Assembly (NCBI GenBank): GCA_905197905.1
Contig: CAJKAP010000002.1
Span: forward strand, 124,001 to 188,000
Direction of reading: 5' to 3'
DNA: 64,000 bases
Source: an uncultured Sutterella sp.
GTDB taxonomy: Bacteria; Pseudomonadota; Gammaproteobacteria; Burkholderiales; Burkholderiaceae_F
Every line of letters starts with the position of its first letter. The stretch's first letter is position 1. Both the position numbers and the translations under genes were made by a program. Below the pieces are notes generated by a model that was not told where the DNA came from, ran no database searches, and saw only the letters and a list, made by a program, of their open reading frames with translations. Positions 1 through 8,059 of the stretch are shown here, in pieces.

Positions 1-64
1 AGCAGAGTCCTGGAGAAAACGTTGTAGTGAAATAATAGGTGTCTGGTCACAGGATAGATAAATA

Positions 65-655
65 ATGAGAAAGCAAACAAAAAGTACAGCAGATAAGCGT
101 TTAGAAATTCTTCAAGCTTTGGCGAAGCTTTTGGAAGAAGAATCGATGGAACGAATCACCACAGCTAAGCTCGCGACGGCTCTTCATGTGAGTGAGGCGG
201 CTTTGTATCGTCATTTCTCTAAGAAGTCGGATATGTTCGATGGCTTGATTGATTTTGTGGAAACCAGTCTCCTCGATTTATTTGCCAAAATTCGTGAACG
301 CAAAGACCTCAATGCTTTGGCTAAGATCCATTCTATGGTTGCTGTGATGTTGGACTTTGCTAGCGTAAATAAGGGCATTTGCCAGGTTTTGACGGGGCAT
401 GCTTTAGTGAGCGAGAGCCCAGCATTAAATGAGCGACTCAATACGCTCTATGGTAAGTTTGAGACAATCTTGCGCCAAACCTATAAGGACGCAGTTGCGG
501 AGAAACTCTTGCCAGCGGACTTCAATGCAAGCGCACGCGCGAATTTGGTCTTCTCTTACGTATTGGGCCGCTGGACAGCTTTTGTTCTCACGCACTACCG
601 TGAAAAGATTAACGGCGTTTCTCCCCTTACGTTAGCGCCGTTTACTCTGCCTTAA
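65..655 (+). CDS. slmA: Nucleoid occlusion factor SlmA (TetR family)
   Basis: A 196-residue TetR-fold protein, close to the 198 residues of E. coli SlmA. The N-terminal helix-turn-helix lies at about residues 25-60 and includes TAKLATALHVSEAALYRHF, typical of SlmA. The rest is the all-helical dimer domain. SlmA binds DNA sites spread over the chromosome and, when bound, blocks FtsZ ring assembly over unsegregated nucleoids. It stands alone here, convergent with ctpA across a shared terminator. In related genomes slmA sits downstream of argB or pyrimidine genes; only 64 bases are visible upstream and no upstream gene can be identified. The family call is strong; the role is from family knowledge. 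Confidence 0.9.
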   Translation: MRKQTKSTADKRLEILQALAKLLEEESMERITTAKLATALHVSEAALYRHFSKKSDMFDGLIDFVETSLLDLFAKIRERKDLNALAKIHSMVAVMLDFASVNKGICQVLTGHALVSESPALNERLNTLYGKFETILRQTYKDAVAEKLLPADFNASARANLVFSYVLGRWTAFVLTHYREKINGVSPLTLAPFTLP

Positions 656-689
656 AAATTCGTAGTTGAACGATTAGAAGATATAAAAA

Positions 690-715
690 GAGGTACTTTC
701 GGAAGAAAGTACCTC
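690..715. terminator. Bidirectional rho-independent terminator between slmA and ctpA
   Basis: An 11-bp perfect stem (GAGGTACTTTC / GAAAGTACCTC) with a 4-base loop. On the minus strand it is followed by TTTTTATAT, ending ctpA; on the plus strand by AAATTTT, ending slmA. Confidence 0.85.
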
Positions 716-739
716 AAATTTTAAGAGTGACCCTCTACA

Positions 740-2278
740 TTAGTTGGACTTATTCTCTTGTGTTGGGGCTTCAGGTTCTTCGACTTTGTCTCCTGGAGAG
801 ACCTTGTCGGGTTGGTCAACTTCTTCAGTCTTTTCAGCGGCTTCTTTCTTCGCTTTTTCTTCAGCCTTCTTCAACTTTTCGACGATTTTGCGTGGCTTGC
901 CACGATATTGGGAAACTTCAACGGGTTTGCCAGTCAGATAATTGATGGCCTGCTGAAGTTGCCAGTCTTTCTCGTCACCCATAGTGAACTGGTAGTCGGG
1001 TACAACACCATCGTCACCATCGTAGGGTAAGTCATCCTTCGCATTTGTATTTTCTTCTTCCTTATTGGAGAGGTGATGTTTTAGATCAGACTCACGGATT
1101 TGGAAGGAAGGATAGTTTCCCTTGGGCGTATCGTCAACGTAGATATCTGGCTCAATGCCTTTGGCCTGAATCGAGCGTCCTGATGGGGTGTAATAACGAG
1201 CCGTGGTGAGCTTAATACCGACAACTTTGTCTCCAGTACGCATGGGGAGGATGGTTTGCACTGAGCCCTTACCGAAGGAGCGATTCCCCATGAGCGTTGC
1301 ACGATGGTAGTCTTGCAGTGCACCAGAGACAATTTCTGAGGCAGAGGCCGTCGCCGAGTTAATCAACACAACAATTGGCACCGATTTGGCTTCAGGCGTC
1401 AGATCTTGCAGAATATCTGGATTCTGGTCCGAAAGGAAGTAATCTTCTGGAGCCACCTTGTACGAATAGTTCGAGTCAGGCGTACGTCCTTTTGTTGAAA
1501 CCACTTCAGAGTTTGGGGGCAAGAAGGCACCTGCCACAGCGACAGCTGATTGCAAAACGCCACCCGGATCATTGCGTAGGTCAAGCACTAAGCCTTTGAG
1601 GGACTTTTCCTTTGCCAACTGATTCAAATTAGCGACTAAGTCAGGTCCAGTGCGTTCCTGGAACTGCGAGATACGGATATAACCGATACCATCGGCGAGT
1701 TTTTTCATCTTCACTGATTTCACTTTAATGATGGCGCGCGTGAGTTTCATGACCATTGGTTTATTGACCCCTTTACGGGCAATGGTCAATTCGATATCAG
1801 TGTTGGGCTCTCCTCGCATGAGTTTCACAGAGGCGTCCAGAGACTGATCATCGGTCGTTACGCCATTAATTTTGGTGATGATGTCACCAGGGCGGATACC
1901 AGCACGAGCGGCAGGAGTCTCATCGATCGGAGAAACGACCAAAACGCCAGCAGAATCTTTGGTGACTTCAATACCTAATCCGCCAAAAGAACCTTGCGTA
2001 CTTTCAGTCATGTTTTTGTACCCTTTTTCATCCAAAAATTCGGAATGAGGGTCCAATCCACTCACCATGCCCTTGGTGGCGTTGATCATCAAATTCTTGT
2101 CTTCTACAGGATCGACGTAGTATTGCTTAATGGCGTTGAATGAGCGCGCAAATTGTTGTACCTCGGCGATAGGGACATTAGAGCTATCTTTCGCTGCCAT
2201 GGCAGGAAGGCCAAAGGTAGAGAGAACCCCTGCACAGAGACCAACAACAAGGAGAGAAGCGGAATGTAGTTTACTCAT
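740..2278 (-). CDS. ctpA: C-terminal processing peptidase CtpA (S41 family)
   Basis: A 512-residue periplasmic serine protease. A signal peptide (about residues 1-28, ending AMA) is followed by a PDZ domain (about 95-180) and the S41 catalytic domain. The Ser-Lys dyad is visible as Ser312 in NSATASASEI and Lys337 in GKGSV, 25 residues apart as in other Ctp/Prc proteases. The last 70 residues are a charged Lys/Glu/Pro-rich tail. Family members trim C-termini of exported proteins and cell-wall hydrolases. It lies 67 bp downstream of envC on the same strand, the usual betaproteobacterial pairing, so the two are probably one transcript that ends at the hairpin at 690-715. Confidence 0.92.
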   Translation of the reverse strand: MSKLHSASLLVVGLCAGVLSTFGLPAMAAKDSSNVPIAEVQQFARSFNAIKQYYVDPVEDKNLMINATKGMVSGLDPHSEFLDEKGYKNMTESTQGSFGGLGIEVTKDSAGVLVVSPIDETPAARAGIRPGDIITKINGVTTDDQSLDASVKLMRGEPNTDIELTIARKGVNKPMVMKLTRAIIKVKSVKMKKLADGIGYIRISQFQERTGPDLVANLNQLAKEKSLKGLVLDLRNDPGGVLQSAVAVAGAFLPPNSEVVSTKGRTPDSNYSYKVAPEDYFLSDQNPDILQDLTPEAKSVPIVVLINSATASASEIVSGALQDYHRATLMGNRSFGKGSVQTILPMRTGDKVVGIKLTTARYYTPSGRSIQAKGIEPDIYVDDTPKGNYPSFQIRESDLKHHLSNKEEENTNAKDDLPYDGDDGVVPDYQFTMGDEKDWQLQQAINYLTGKPVEVSQYRGKPRKIVEKLKKAEEKAKKEAAEKTEEVDQPDKVSPGDKVEEPEAPTQENKSN

Positions 2279-2345
2279 TGCAAATGAACTTTTTTATTTT
2301 GAGAGTTAGCCAAGACAACTCGTCTTGTGCTCTTTCAGCTGAAAA

Positions 2346-3743
2346 TTATAGCCAGGGAGCGGGATTAATTGGCTTCCCATTATGACGTAGCTCAAAGTAT
2401 AGCCCTGGTTCAGAGTTGCCTCCAGAAGAGCCTACTGTACTAATTGTTTCTCCTTGTTTTACATAGTCGCCCACGTTTTTAAAGAGAGACTCGTTGTTGC
2501 CATAAACCGATAAGTAGCCTTTGCCGTGATCGATAATGATGAGGTTGCCGTAGCCACGAAGCCAATCAGCAAAGACTACACGACCTTCAGCGCAAGCAAC
2601 CACTTCTGTACCCTCAGCAGCAGCAAGCTGAATTCCTTGCCACTGAGAGCGACCGGCAGCGTCTCGTGCTTGTCCATAAGAGGCAGTTACGCGCCCATTG
2701 ACCGGGCGAGCGAGTTTCCCTTTAAAACCTGGAAGTTGCTTGCCCGCAAATTTTACAATAGGCGTTGGCGTTTCAGGTTTGCTGTTTTTTTTGTCGTTTT
2801 GACTGGCCTGCTGTTTAGCCTGTTGCTCGCGACGGGCTTTCTCTTTAGCAAGACGCTCTGCGGCTTGTTGTTCGGCAAGTTGACGTTTCCGCTCCTCTTC
2901 TGCTTGCCTCTTTAGCTGTGCATCGATTGTGTTGACAAGGTTACTCAAGCGTAATTGATCTTTTTTGAGGCTATCAATTTTGGCCTGCTGCGATTGAATT
3001 TCGTTACCAAGTTTTTTGACTGCACTCTCGCGTTCACGCTTTTCTTTAAAAAGAATCTGGCGCTGCTCTTCTTCAGCGCGTTTAATTTTGAGCAACTCTT
3101 CCTGTTGGGACTGCGCGGCTTGAGTGACAGAGCGGATTTGTTTTTTCTGCGATTCAAGGTTTTGTAGAGCCTGTTGTTGGGCTTCAGCCAAGTAACTCAG
3201 CATCGCGCTATCGCGATAAATCTGATTAGGATTTTGGCCATTAAGAAGCGCTTGCCAAGCAGGCTTTTGGAGAGTGACAAACTGCGTTTTCGCAATCAAA
3301 TCGAGCGTATCGGTGGCGGAAGAAAGATCTTTTCCGACTGAAGACTCGTGGCGACGCAAGGTTTGGATTTCTTTTTCAATACGGCGACGATCTTGTTCAA
3401 GTTGGCGTAGCTTCTTATTCGTTTCCGAAATAGAGGTATCTGCCTTTTGAAGCTCAGCGTTTGCGGCTTCTTTTTCAGATTCCTTTGCGTGTAAAGAACT
3501 CTCCAAATCGTGGAGTTTGCTTTCTACATCAGCTTTTTGGCTTTCAGCCTTGGTTTTATCTTCGACGGAAATGATAGAAGACTTTGTCCTCGTCTTAGAT
3601 GCAACTTCATTGCTTGCAGCAAAAAGCAACGCAATACACAAGTACATCAACAGCGTAGCAGGGCGCACGCTAAAGGCGAAACCTTTGGATTCCTGTTCAC
3701 GCCAGAGAGCGTGTTGTACGTTGTGGAGAATGTGCAGTGCCAT
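2346..3743 (-). CDS. envC: EnvC-like murein hydrolase activator (degenerate LytM/M23 domain)
   Basis: A 465-residue protein with an N-terminal hydrophobic export segment (about residues 27-48), a long coiled coil (about 60-300, rich in Gln, Lys, Glu), a basic linker and a C-terminal M23/LytM domain (about 345-465). The zinc-binding HxxxD and HxH motifs of active M23 peptidases are absent: the matching stretches read WQGIQLAAAEG and LYFELRHNG. That is the hallmark of EnvC, which does not cut peptidoglycan but activates amidases at the septum, usually recruited through FtsEX, whose genes are also in this window (9.0-10.6 kb). A shorter start at residue 33 is possible but would remove part of the export signal. 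Confidence 0.87.
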   Translation of the reverse strand: MALHILHNVQHALWREQESKGFAFSVRPATLLMYLCIALLFAASNEVASKTRTKSSIISVEDKTKAESQKADVESKLHDLESSLHAKESEKEAANAELQKADTSISETNKKLRQLEQDRRRIEKEIQTLRRHESSVGKDLSSATDTLDLIAKTQFVTLQKPAWQALLNGQNPNQIYRDSAMLSYLAEAQQQALQNLESQKKQIRSVTQAAQSQQEELLKIKRAEEEQRQILFKEKRERESAVKKLGNEIQSQQAKIDSLKKDQLRLSNLVNTIDAQLKRQAEEERKRQLAEQQAAERLAKEKARREQQAKQQASQNDKKNSKPETPTPIVKFAGKQLPGFKGKLARPVNGRVTASYGQARDAAGRSQWQGIQLAAAEGTEVVACAEGRVVFADWLRGYGNLIIIDHGKGYLSVYGNNESLFKNVGDYVKQGETISTVGSSGGNSEPGLYFELRHNGKPINPAPWL

Positions 3744-4015
3744 GAGAATAATCTTTATTGGGAACGAACGTAAAAGTGCAGTTATTCGAAAATTCTAGCA
3801 AACCGCCCTTTCTTCGGGATAATGCATAGATAGACTTTACGCTATCGAAGCGAGAGTTCGAGACGAAAGGAAAAGCATTTTTTTTAGATCATCGATGTTT
3901 TTAGGGAGAGATCTCGTCTACAATTCAAGACTAATATCGAGTTACAGGGGGTCTGGCTTAATTACGTCTCTTAGACCTTACTCTGATTTCCCCTATAAAA
4001 GAAAGAAATATCAAC

Positions 4016-4420
4016 ATGCAACAGTTTTTGATCGATAACATCCTTTTGATTGGCGTCATCATTGTTTCCGCTGGTGGTTTAATTTTCCAGAGTCTCTCTC
4101 AGAAGCGCTCTGGTCCATCTGTTTCTCCTGGAGATGCGACAACGTTGATTAATCGTAAAAATGCACAAATCATCGACCTTCGCAAGCCCGAAGAATTCAA
4201 GAAGGGTCATATTGCGAATTCCCAAAACATTCCTGGCGACAAGATTCAAAACGTTTTGGGCCAGATCGATAAGTCTCGTCCAGTGTTGCTCGTTGATAAG
4301 ATGGGATCCTTCTCTCGGACTGCAGCTCGCTTGCTACGTGGCGTGGGTTTCGCAGAAGTCTATATTCTCGAGGGTGGCTTGGTCGAATGGCAAAAAAATA
4401 ATTTGCCCTTGACGAAATAA
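4016..4420 (+). CDS. Membrane-anchored rhodanese-like protein lacking the catalytic cysteine
   Basis: A 134-residue protein with one N-terminal membrane segment (about 6-25) and a single rhodanese fold (about 40-130), the YibN-type layout found before grxC-secB in many proteobacteria. Active rhodaneses carry CxxGxRS. Here the loop reads LLVDKMGSFSRTAA, with Asp94 where the sulfur-carrying cysteine belongs; the codon is GAT. Sulfurtransfer by the standard mechanism is therefore unlikely. It lies upstream of secB, with a probable terminator between them. A structural or binding role is inference. Confidence 0.8.
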   Translation: MQQFLIDNILLIGVIIVSAGGLIFQSLSQKRSGPSVSPGDATTLINRKNAQIIDLRKPEEFKKGHIANSQNIPGDKIQNVLGQIDKSRPVLLVDKMGSFSRTAARLLRGVGFAEVYILEGGLVEWQKNNLPLTK

Positions 4421-4441
4421 CCCATCGTCCCCATATAGAAG

Positions 4442-4473
4442 GAAAGTGGGCATTTCCGTGCCGCTTTCTCTTT
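4442..4473 (+). terminator. Probable terminator after the rhodanese-like gene
   Basis: GAAAG and GGCA on the left pair with TGCC and CTTTC on the right around the loop TTTCCG, with a small internal mismatch. The tail TCTTTAT is moderately T-rich. Confidence 0.5.
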
Positions 4474-4514
4474 ATAGTCTTCACCACCATGTTGGGGTGC
4501 AGAATTAATTTGAT

Positions 4515-4543
4515 AAGAGGAGCTTCTGTACAGAAGACCTCTT
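4515..4543 (+). promoter_or_regulatory. Hairpin in the secB 5' leader
   Basis: Outer arms AAGAGG and CCTCTT enclose the 12-base palindrome TTCTGTACAGAA, ending 26 bases before the secB start codon. It lacks a T-run, so it is more likely an RNA stability or control element than a terminator. Function unknown. Confidence 0.4.
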
Positions 4544-4569
4544 ACCGCACAAAGATCTAAGGAAATAAA

Positions 4570-5103
4570 ATGGCAGAAAACGAAAACGCCCAGGCTTCTG
4601 AAGCCGCTCAGCAAGAAACCCAACCGATTTTTCAGATGCAGCGTTGCTATTTGAAAGATGCTTCGTTGGAAATGCCGAATGCTCCTGAAATTTTGATTCA
4701 ATCGCATAATCAAGAACCTCAGGTTGACATTCAGTTTGAGGTCGCTCAGCGCCCTGTCGCAGAAGGTCTCTTTGACGTTACTGTGCGCGGCACGATCACC
4801 GTCAAGGTGGCTGATAAGGTTATCGTTTTGGTCGAAGGAAAACAGGCGGGTCTCTTCACGATTGCCAATCTTCCTGCTGAAGATTTCGCCCAGATCACGA
4901 ATGTGCTCTGCCCATCCATCATCTATCCGTACTTGCGTGCCAACTTGGCAGACTTAATGAACCGCGCTAATATTCCGCCGGTTCACTTGCCAGAAGTGAG
5001 TTTCGAAATGCTCTATCGCCAACGGTTGGCTCAAGAAGCCGAACAGCGTAAGCAGGCCGAAGATCAGAATTCTACGAAACAAGATGGTGAGGGGCTCAAC
5101 TAA
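4570..5103 (+). CDS. secB: Protein-export chaperone SecB
   Basis: A 177-residue protein (155 in E. coli), extended by an acidic/Gln-rich N-terminus and a charged C-terminal tail. The core (about 18-160) has the family strings QRCYLKDASLE and LCPSIIYPYLRANLADLMNRA. SecB is a cytosolic tetramer that keeps preproteins unfolded and passes them to SecA. AAGGAA sits 6 bases before the ATG. Related genomes have grxC before and gpsA after secB; neither is present here. A strong terminator follows. Confidence 0.93.
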   Translation: MAENENAQASEAAQQETQPIFQMQRCYLKDASLEMPNAPEILIQSHNQEPQVDIQFEVAQRPVAEGLFDVTVRGTITVKVADKVIVLVEGKQAGLFTIANLPAEDFAQITNVLCPSIIYPYLRANLADLMNRANIPPVHLPEVSFEMLYRQRLAQEAEQRKQAEDQNSTKQDGEGLN

Positions 5104-5132
5104 TTGTTGACTACTTCATTGCAAAGTTTTTG

Positions 5133-5170
5133 AAAAAAGCACTGTAGATATCTGTCTATGGTGCTTTTTT
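5133..5170 (+). terminator. Rho-independent terminator of secB
   Basis: The left arm starts AAAAAAGCAC and the right arm ends GTGCTTTTTT; the inner part pairs through two G-U wobbles, giving a long stem with a 6-base loop and a six-T tail. Confidence 0.85.
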
Positions 5171-5283
5171 ACTAGTTTGTTGCAGAAAGAAAAGCAAATT
5201 TAAAGTATCGGTTGTTTTTCTTTAGCGGAGAAAATTCTCCTTAAGCAGTACAAAATTAAGAATCGATTGCTACAATAGCATTA

Positions 5284-5316
5284 GTCAAGAATCATTAATA
5301 AGTAGTAATACTTGAC
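5284..5316 (+). promoter_or_regulatory. Dyad-symmetric element upstream of the orphan response regulator
   Basis: GTCAAG (5284-5289) and CTTGAC (5311-5316) are inverted copies, and inside them ATTA and TAAT pair again with a 3-base offset. It ends 34 bases before the preferred start. Another palindrome, GGAGAA-AA-TTCTCC, lies at 5227-5240. Either could be an operator, possibly for autoregulation. Confidence 0.35.
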
Positions 5317-5350
5317 AATATCTCATTTCCCAGCATGCTCGAGACCAACT

Positions 5351-6013
5351 ATGTCACCGATTCGTATTTTGCTCATTGACGACCACACGCTCTTTCGTAG
5401 TGGAATTAAAGCGCTGTTGCAGCGCCAAACGGACTTTACCGTGGTTGGCGAGGCGAGCGATGGTTTAGAAGGTGTGAAATTAGTGGAGCACACTCCAGCA
5501 GATGTTGTTTTATTGGACATCGACATGCCAAGTATGAATGGTCTGGAAGCTCTGGCGCAGATTCGAGAAAGCCATCCAAATTTGGCCGTTCTGATGTTGA
5601 CCGTGAGCGAAGACTCGGATACGCTCACCGAAAGTTTGCGATTGGGCGCAAAAGGCTATTTGTTAAAGAATGCGGATCAAGATTTCTTGCTTCGTTCCAT
5701 TCGGGCGGTCTACACAGGTAGTAGTGCCATGTCGCCACAGATGATGACGAAGTTTGTGACACAACTTTCGCACTCTGGGGAGAAGAATAACGCGGAGCGT
5801 TCTACGCAGGAAACGCTAACACGCCGCGAAAGAGAAACTTTGAGTTGGTTAGCTCGTGGATATTCCAATAAAGAAATTGCTCGCACTTTGGACTTAGCTG
5901 AAAGTACCGTAAAGGTCCACGTACAGAGTATTTTGAGAAAGTTGGGGCTGGCGAGCCGCGTTCAGGCTGCTATTTATGCCATTGAACACAATCTCGACAA
6001 GGATGAGCTGTAA
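5351..6013 (+). CDS. NarL/FixJ-family response regulator, no partner kinase nearby
   Basis: A 220-residue two-domain regulator. The receiver (about 3-120) has the acidic pair in LLIDDH, the phosphoacceptor Asp in VVLLDIDMPSMNG and the conserved Lys in GYLLKNADQ. A LuxR-type helix-turn-helix (about 150-215) contains LTRREREVL-like LTRRERETLSWLARGYSNKEIA. It should be phosphorylated by a sensor kinase and bind DNA, but no histidine kinase is encoded in the window. The ATG at 5351 is preferred; an in-frame TTG at 5312 would add 13 residues unlike receiver N-termini. Its terminator was split by the insertion sequence that follows. Confidence 0.85.
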   Translation: MSPIRILLIDDHTLFRSGIKALLQRQTDFTVVGEASDGLEGVKLVEHTPADVVLLDIDMPSMNGLEALAQIRESHPNLAVLMLTVSEDSDTLTESLRLGAKGYLLKNADQDFLLRSIRAVYTGSSAMSPQMMTKFVTQLSHSGEKNNAERSTQETLTRRERETLSWLARGYSNKEIARTLDLAESTVKVHVQSILRKLGLASRVQAAIYAIEHNLDKDEL

Positions 6014-6043
6014 AAGTTCTCGGTCGCTTGGGTAAAAAGAGAG

Positions 6044-6054
6044 GGAGTGTTGCA
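6044..6054. terminator. Left arm of an IS-interrupted terminator
   Basis: GGAGTGTTGCA, preceded by AAAAAGAGAG, is the exact reverse complement of 7504-7514. Before the IS arrived the two arms formed an 11-bp stem with about a 22-base loop, able to terminate both the response regulator and the convergent trmL. Confidence 0.75.
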
Positions 6055-6109
6055 GAGCCCAGGATGAACTGCACCCCAAAAGTTAGACAAAAATAAAAAC
6101 TTTTGGGGT

Positions 6110-6630
6110 GTTTCTATCTATAGACATCATACTTTCGAGGAACGGCTTTATATCGTTAGTCGCATAAAATCAGGAGAACCGATCACCAAGGTCGAAAAGG
6201 AAACTGGAATTAGTTTCGGTCTGCTTCAGTGGTGGTATCTACGCTATGAAAGGTACGGAGAAGAAGGTTTGCGGGGTACCAAATCGTATAACTATTCCGT
6301 AGCAGAGAAAATTGCTATAGTGAAAGAAGCTCTTGAAAAGCAGGTTCCTACCCTCTACATATGCGTCAAGTACAACATAGCGCCGTCAACCCTGTTTCAG
6401 TGGTATAGAAAGTATCGTGAGGGAGAAACCCTTGAGAATGCTCCACGAGGGAGCCACGTCAATATATGCCCAGACGAAAGAAGAAAGAACCAGAAACCGA
6501 GCTTGAAAAGGCCCAAGCAAAAATTTTCCGTCTTGAAGCGGAAATTGCCTTACTAAAAAAAGTAAAGACCTTAGCCGAGGAAAAGAAAGCTCGAGCAAGA
6601 CTGAGTGGGCAGAAGCCATCGACAGACTAA
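6110..6630 (+). pseudogene. IS3-family transposase OrfA, frameshifted
   Basis: The first part (6110 to about 6460) encodes two helix-turn-helix units typical of IS150-type OrfA, for example TFEERLYIVSRIKSG and KIAIVKEALEKQV. The remainder, a Lys/Glu-rich leucine-zipper stretch with LEAEIALLKKVK, continues in another frame from ATG 6466 to TAA 6630, so an indel lies near 6455-6466. No ATG or GTG opens the first part in frame; GTT at 6110 sits where a start would be expected. Confidence 0.8.
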
Positions 6631-7455
6631 GGTCTCATTTCCCTCTTGACTTACTTTTAGAGTTAGGGGAGATGGTCCGATCTGTGTTTCACTACCATCT
6701 CAAGCGAGCAAAACGTGCTCACAAATACGCTGCTGAAATGGAAGTAGTTAAAGAGATTTTCCATGAGAATAAGGGGCGCTATAGCTATAGGCGTATAACC
6801 TCCGAAATGCGAAATCGAGGCTACACACTTAAGCATAAAACAGTGCAACCTCTTATGGGGGATATGGGTCTTAAATGCAGGATTCGAAAGGTTCGCTATC
6901 ACTCCTACAAAGGAGATGTTGGCAGAGTTGCACCGAACATTACCGAGCGTGACTTTACTACTACGAGGCCCAATCAAAAATGAGCAACAGATGTGACTCA
7001 GAAAAACATTGGCGTTACGAAATTGTATTTATCCCCGATACTGGACATGTATAACGGGGAAATCATCTCGTACAACATTTCCACGAGTCCAAACCTGGAA
7101 CAAGTGTATGACACGCTCTAGAAGGCTTTTGACAAATTCGAGAATCTAGAGGGATTGATTTTCCACTCTGATCAAGGTTGGCAATATCAGCATGTGGGAT
7201 ACCGCAAGCGATTGAAAGGCCGACATATTATTCAAAGTATGTCGTGGAAAGGAAATTGCTATGATAACTCTATGATGGAAAACTTCTTTGGCATTATGAA
7301 GTCTGAGCTACTGTATGCCGAAAAGTTTGACTCAGCAGAAGCCTTTATCAAGGCTCTAGAGGAGTATATAGACTACTATATACCATTGACGAATCAAGTC
7401 CAGGTTAAACGGAAAGAGTCCAGGACAATACCGAACTCTTTCTGCGACCAGGTAA
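6600..7455 (+). pseudogene. IS3-family transposase OrfB (DDE integrase), two nonsense codons plus a frameshift
   Basis: One frame carries the whole catalytic core: ATDVTQ (first Asp), FHSDQGWQY (second Asp) and SMMENFFGIMKSE (Glu). It is interrupted by TGA at 6981-6983, just before ATDVTQ where Trp is usual, and by TAG at 7119-7121. After about 7385 the frame shifts; the expected C-terminus RIKSRLNGKSP continues to TAA 7453-7455. It overlaps the OrfA 3' end, as in IS elements that make OrfAB by programmed frameshifting. Confidence 0.82.
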
Positions 7456-7503
7456 TATTTTTTAAGTGTCCAACTTTTGGGGAGCACTTCAGGAATCCAG
7501 CTT

Positions 7504-7520
7504 TGCAACACTCCTTTTTT
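7504..7520. terminator. Right arm of the IS-interrupted terminator, with T-run
   Basis: TGCAACACTCC followed by TTTTTT is the reverse complement of 6044-6054. The IS separates the arms by about 1.45 kb, so the hairpin can no longer form efficiently. Confidence 0.75.
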
Positions 7521-7543
7521 GTGCTTGCTACGAATAACGCTAC

Positions 7544-8014
7544 CTAAACACCGCCTTCATAGCCATTTTGGCGCCATGCTTCGTACACCGTGATCGCCAC
7601 AGAATTACTTAAGTTGAGGCTACGGTTGTTGGGGCGCATTGGCAATCGGATGCGTTGAGAGAGTGGGAAAATCGCTCGCACGGCCTCAGGAAGCCCAGCC
7701 CCTTCAGACCCAAAAACCAACCAATCACCAGGCTGAAATTCAAAGGTGGAAAAAACAGAGGCTCCTTTGGTCGTCATGGCAAAAAGGCGATCACGAGGGG
7801 GATTTTCTGTGTTTAAAAAGTTTCCAAATGATTCATGAATTTTGACGGTAGCGTATTCGTGATAATCAAGTCCCGCACGCTTCATGTGCTTATCTTCAAG
7901 GGAGAAGCCAAGCGGTTTGATCAAGTGCAGAGTGCACCCAGTATTCGCGCACAAACGGATGATGTTACCTGTGTTAGGTGGAATTTCGGGATGAACGAGA
8001 ACAATATTAAACAT
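7544..8014 (-). CDS. trmL: tRNA (cytidine/uridine-34 2'-O)-methyltransferase TrmL
   Basis: A 156-residue SPOUT methyltransferase. It opens MFNIVLVHPEIPPNTGNIIR, the TrmL/YibK signature; the C-terminal knot strings are LVFGSEGAGLP and IRLPMRPNNRSLNLSNSVAI. It methylates the wobble ribose of some leucine tRNAs using S-adenosylmethionine. It lies 45 bp downstream of rpoH on the same strand. In many betaproteobacteria trmL follows gpsA after secB; here the IS and a response regulator intervene and gpsA is missing. Confidence 0.93.
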   Translation of the reverse strand: MFNIVLVHPEIPPNTGNIIRLCANTGCTLHLIKPLGFSLEDKHMKRAGLDYHEYATVKIHESFGNFLNTENPPRDRLFAMTTKGASVFSTFEFQPGDWLVFGSEGAGLPEAVRAIFPLSQRIRLPMRPNNRSLNLSNSVAITVYEAWRQNGYEGGV

Positions 8015-8059
8015 GATAAAAATGAATTGTATATAGTAGGGCTCAAGGAGAGACGCTCT

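Larger units (their letters stand above)
6065..7491 (+). mobile_element. Decayed IS3-family insertion sequence (IS150-like), 1427 bp
   Basis: Terminal inverted repeats of 25 bases (6065-6089 and 7467-7491) match at 22 positions and end TG...CA. Both sides carry GGA (6062-6064 and 7492-7494), a 3-bp target duplication as expected for IS3 elements. Inside are two overlapping transposase frames, both broken. Preserved ends with broken genes mean it cannot move by itself but could be mobilised in trans by an intact copy elsewhere. Confidence 0.9.

Noticed and set aside
1..64. Possible 3' end of an upstream gene (three frames end within the first 61 bases).
   Set aside because: Each tail is under 21 codons and matches no expected neighbour such as argB; nothing can be assigned.
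2311..2327. CAAGAC-N5-GTCTTG hairpin between envC and ctpA.
   Set aside because: Short stem and no adjacent T-run; not enough for a terminator or regulatory call.
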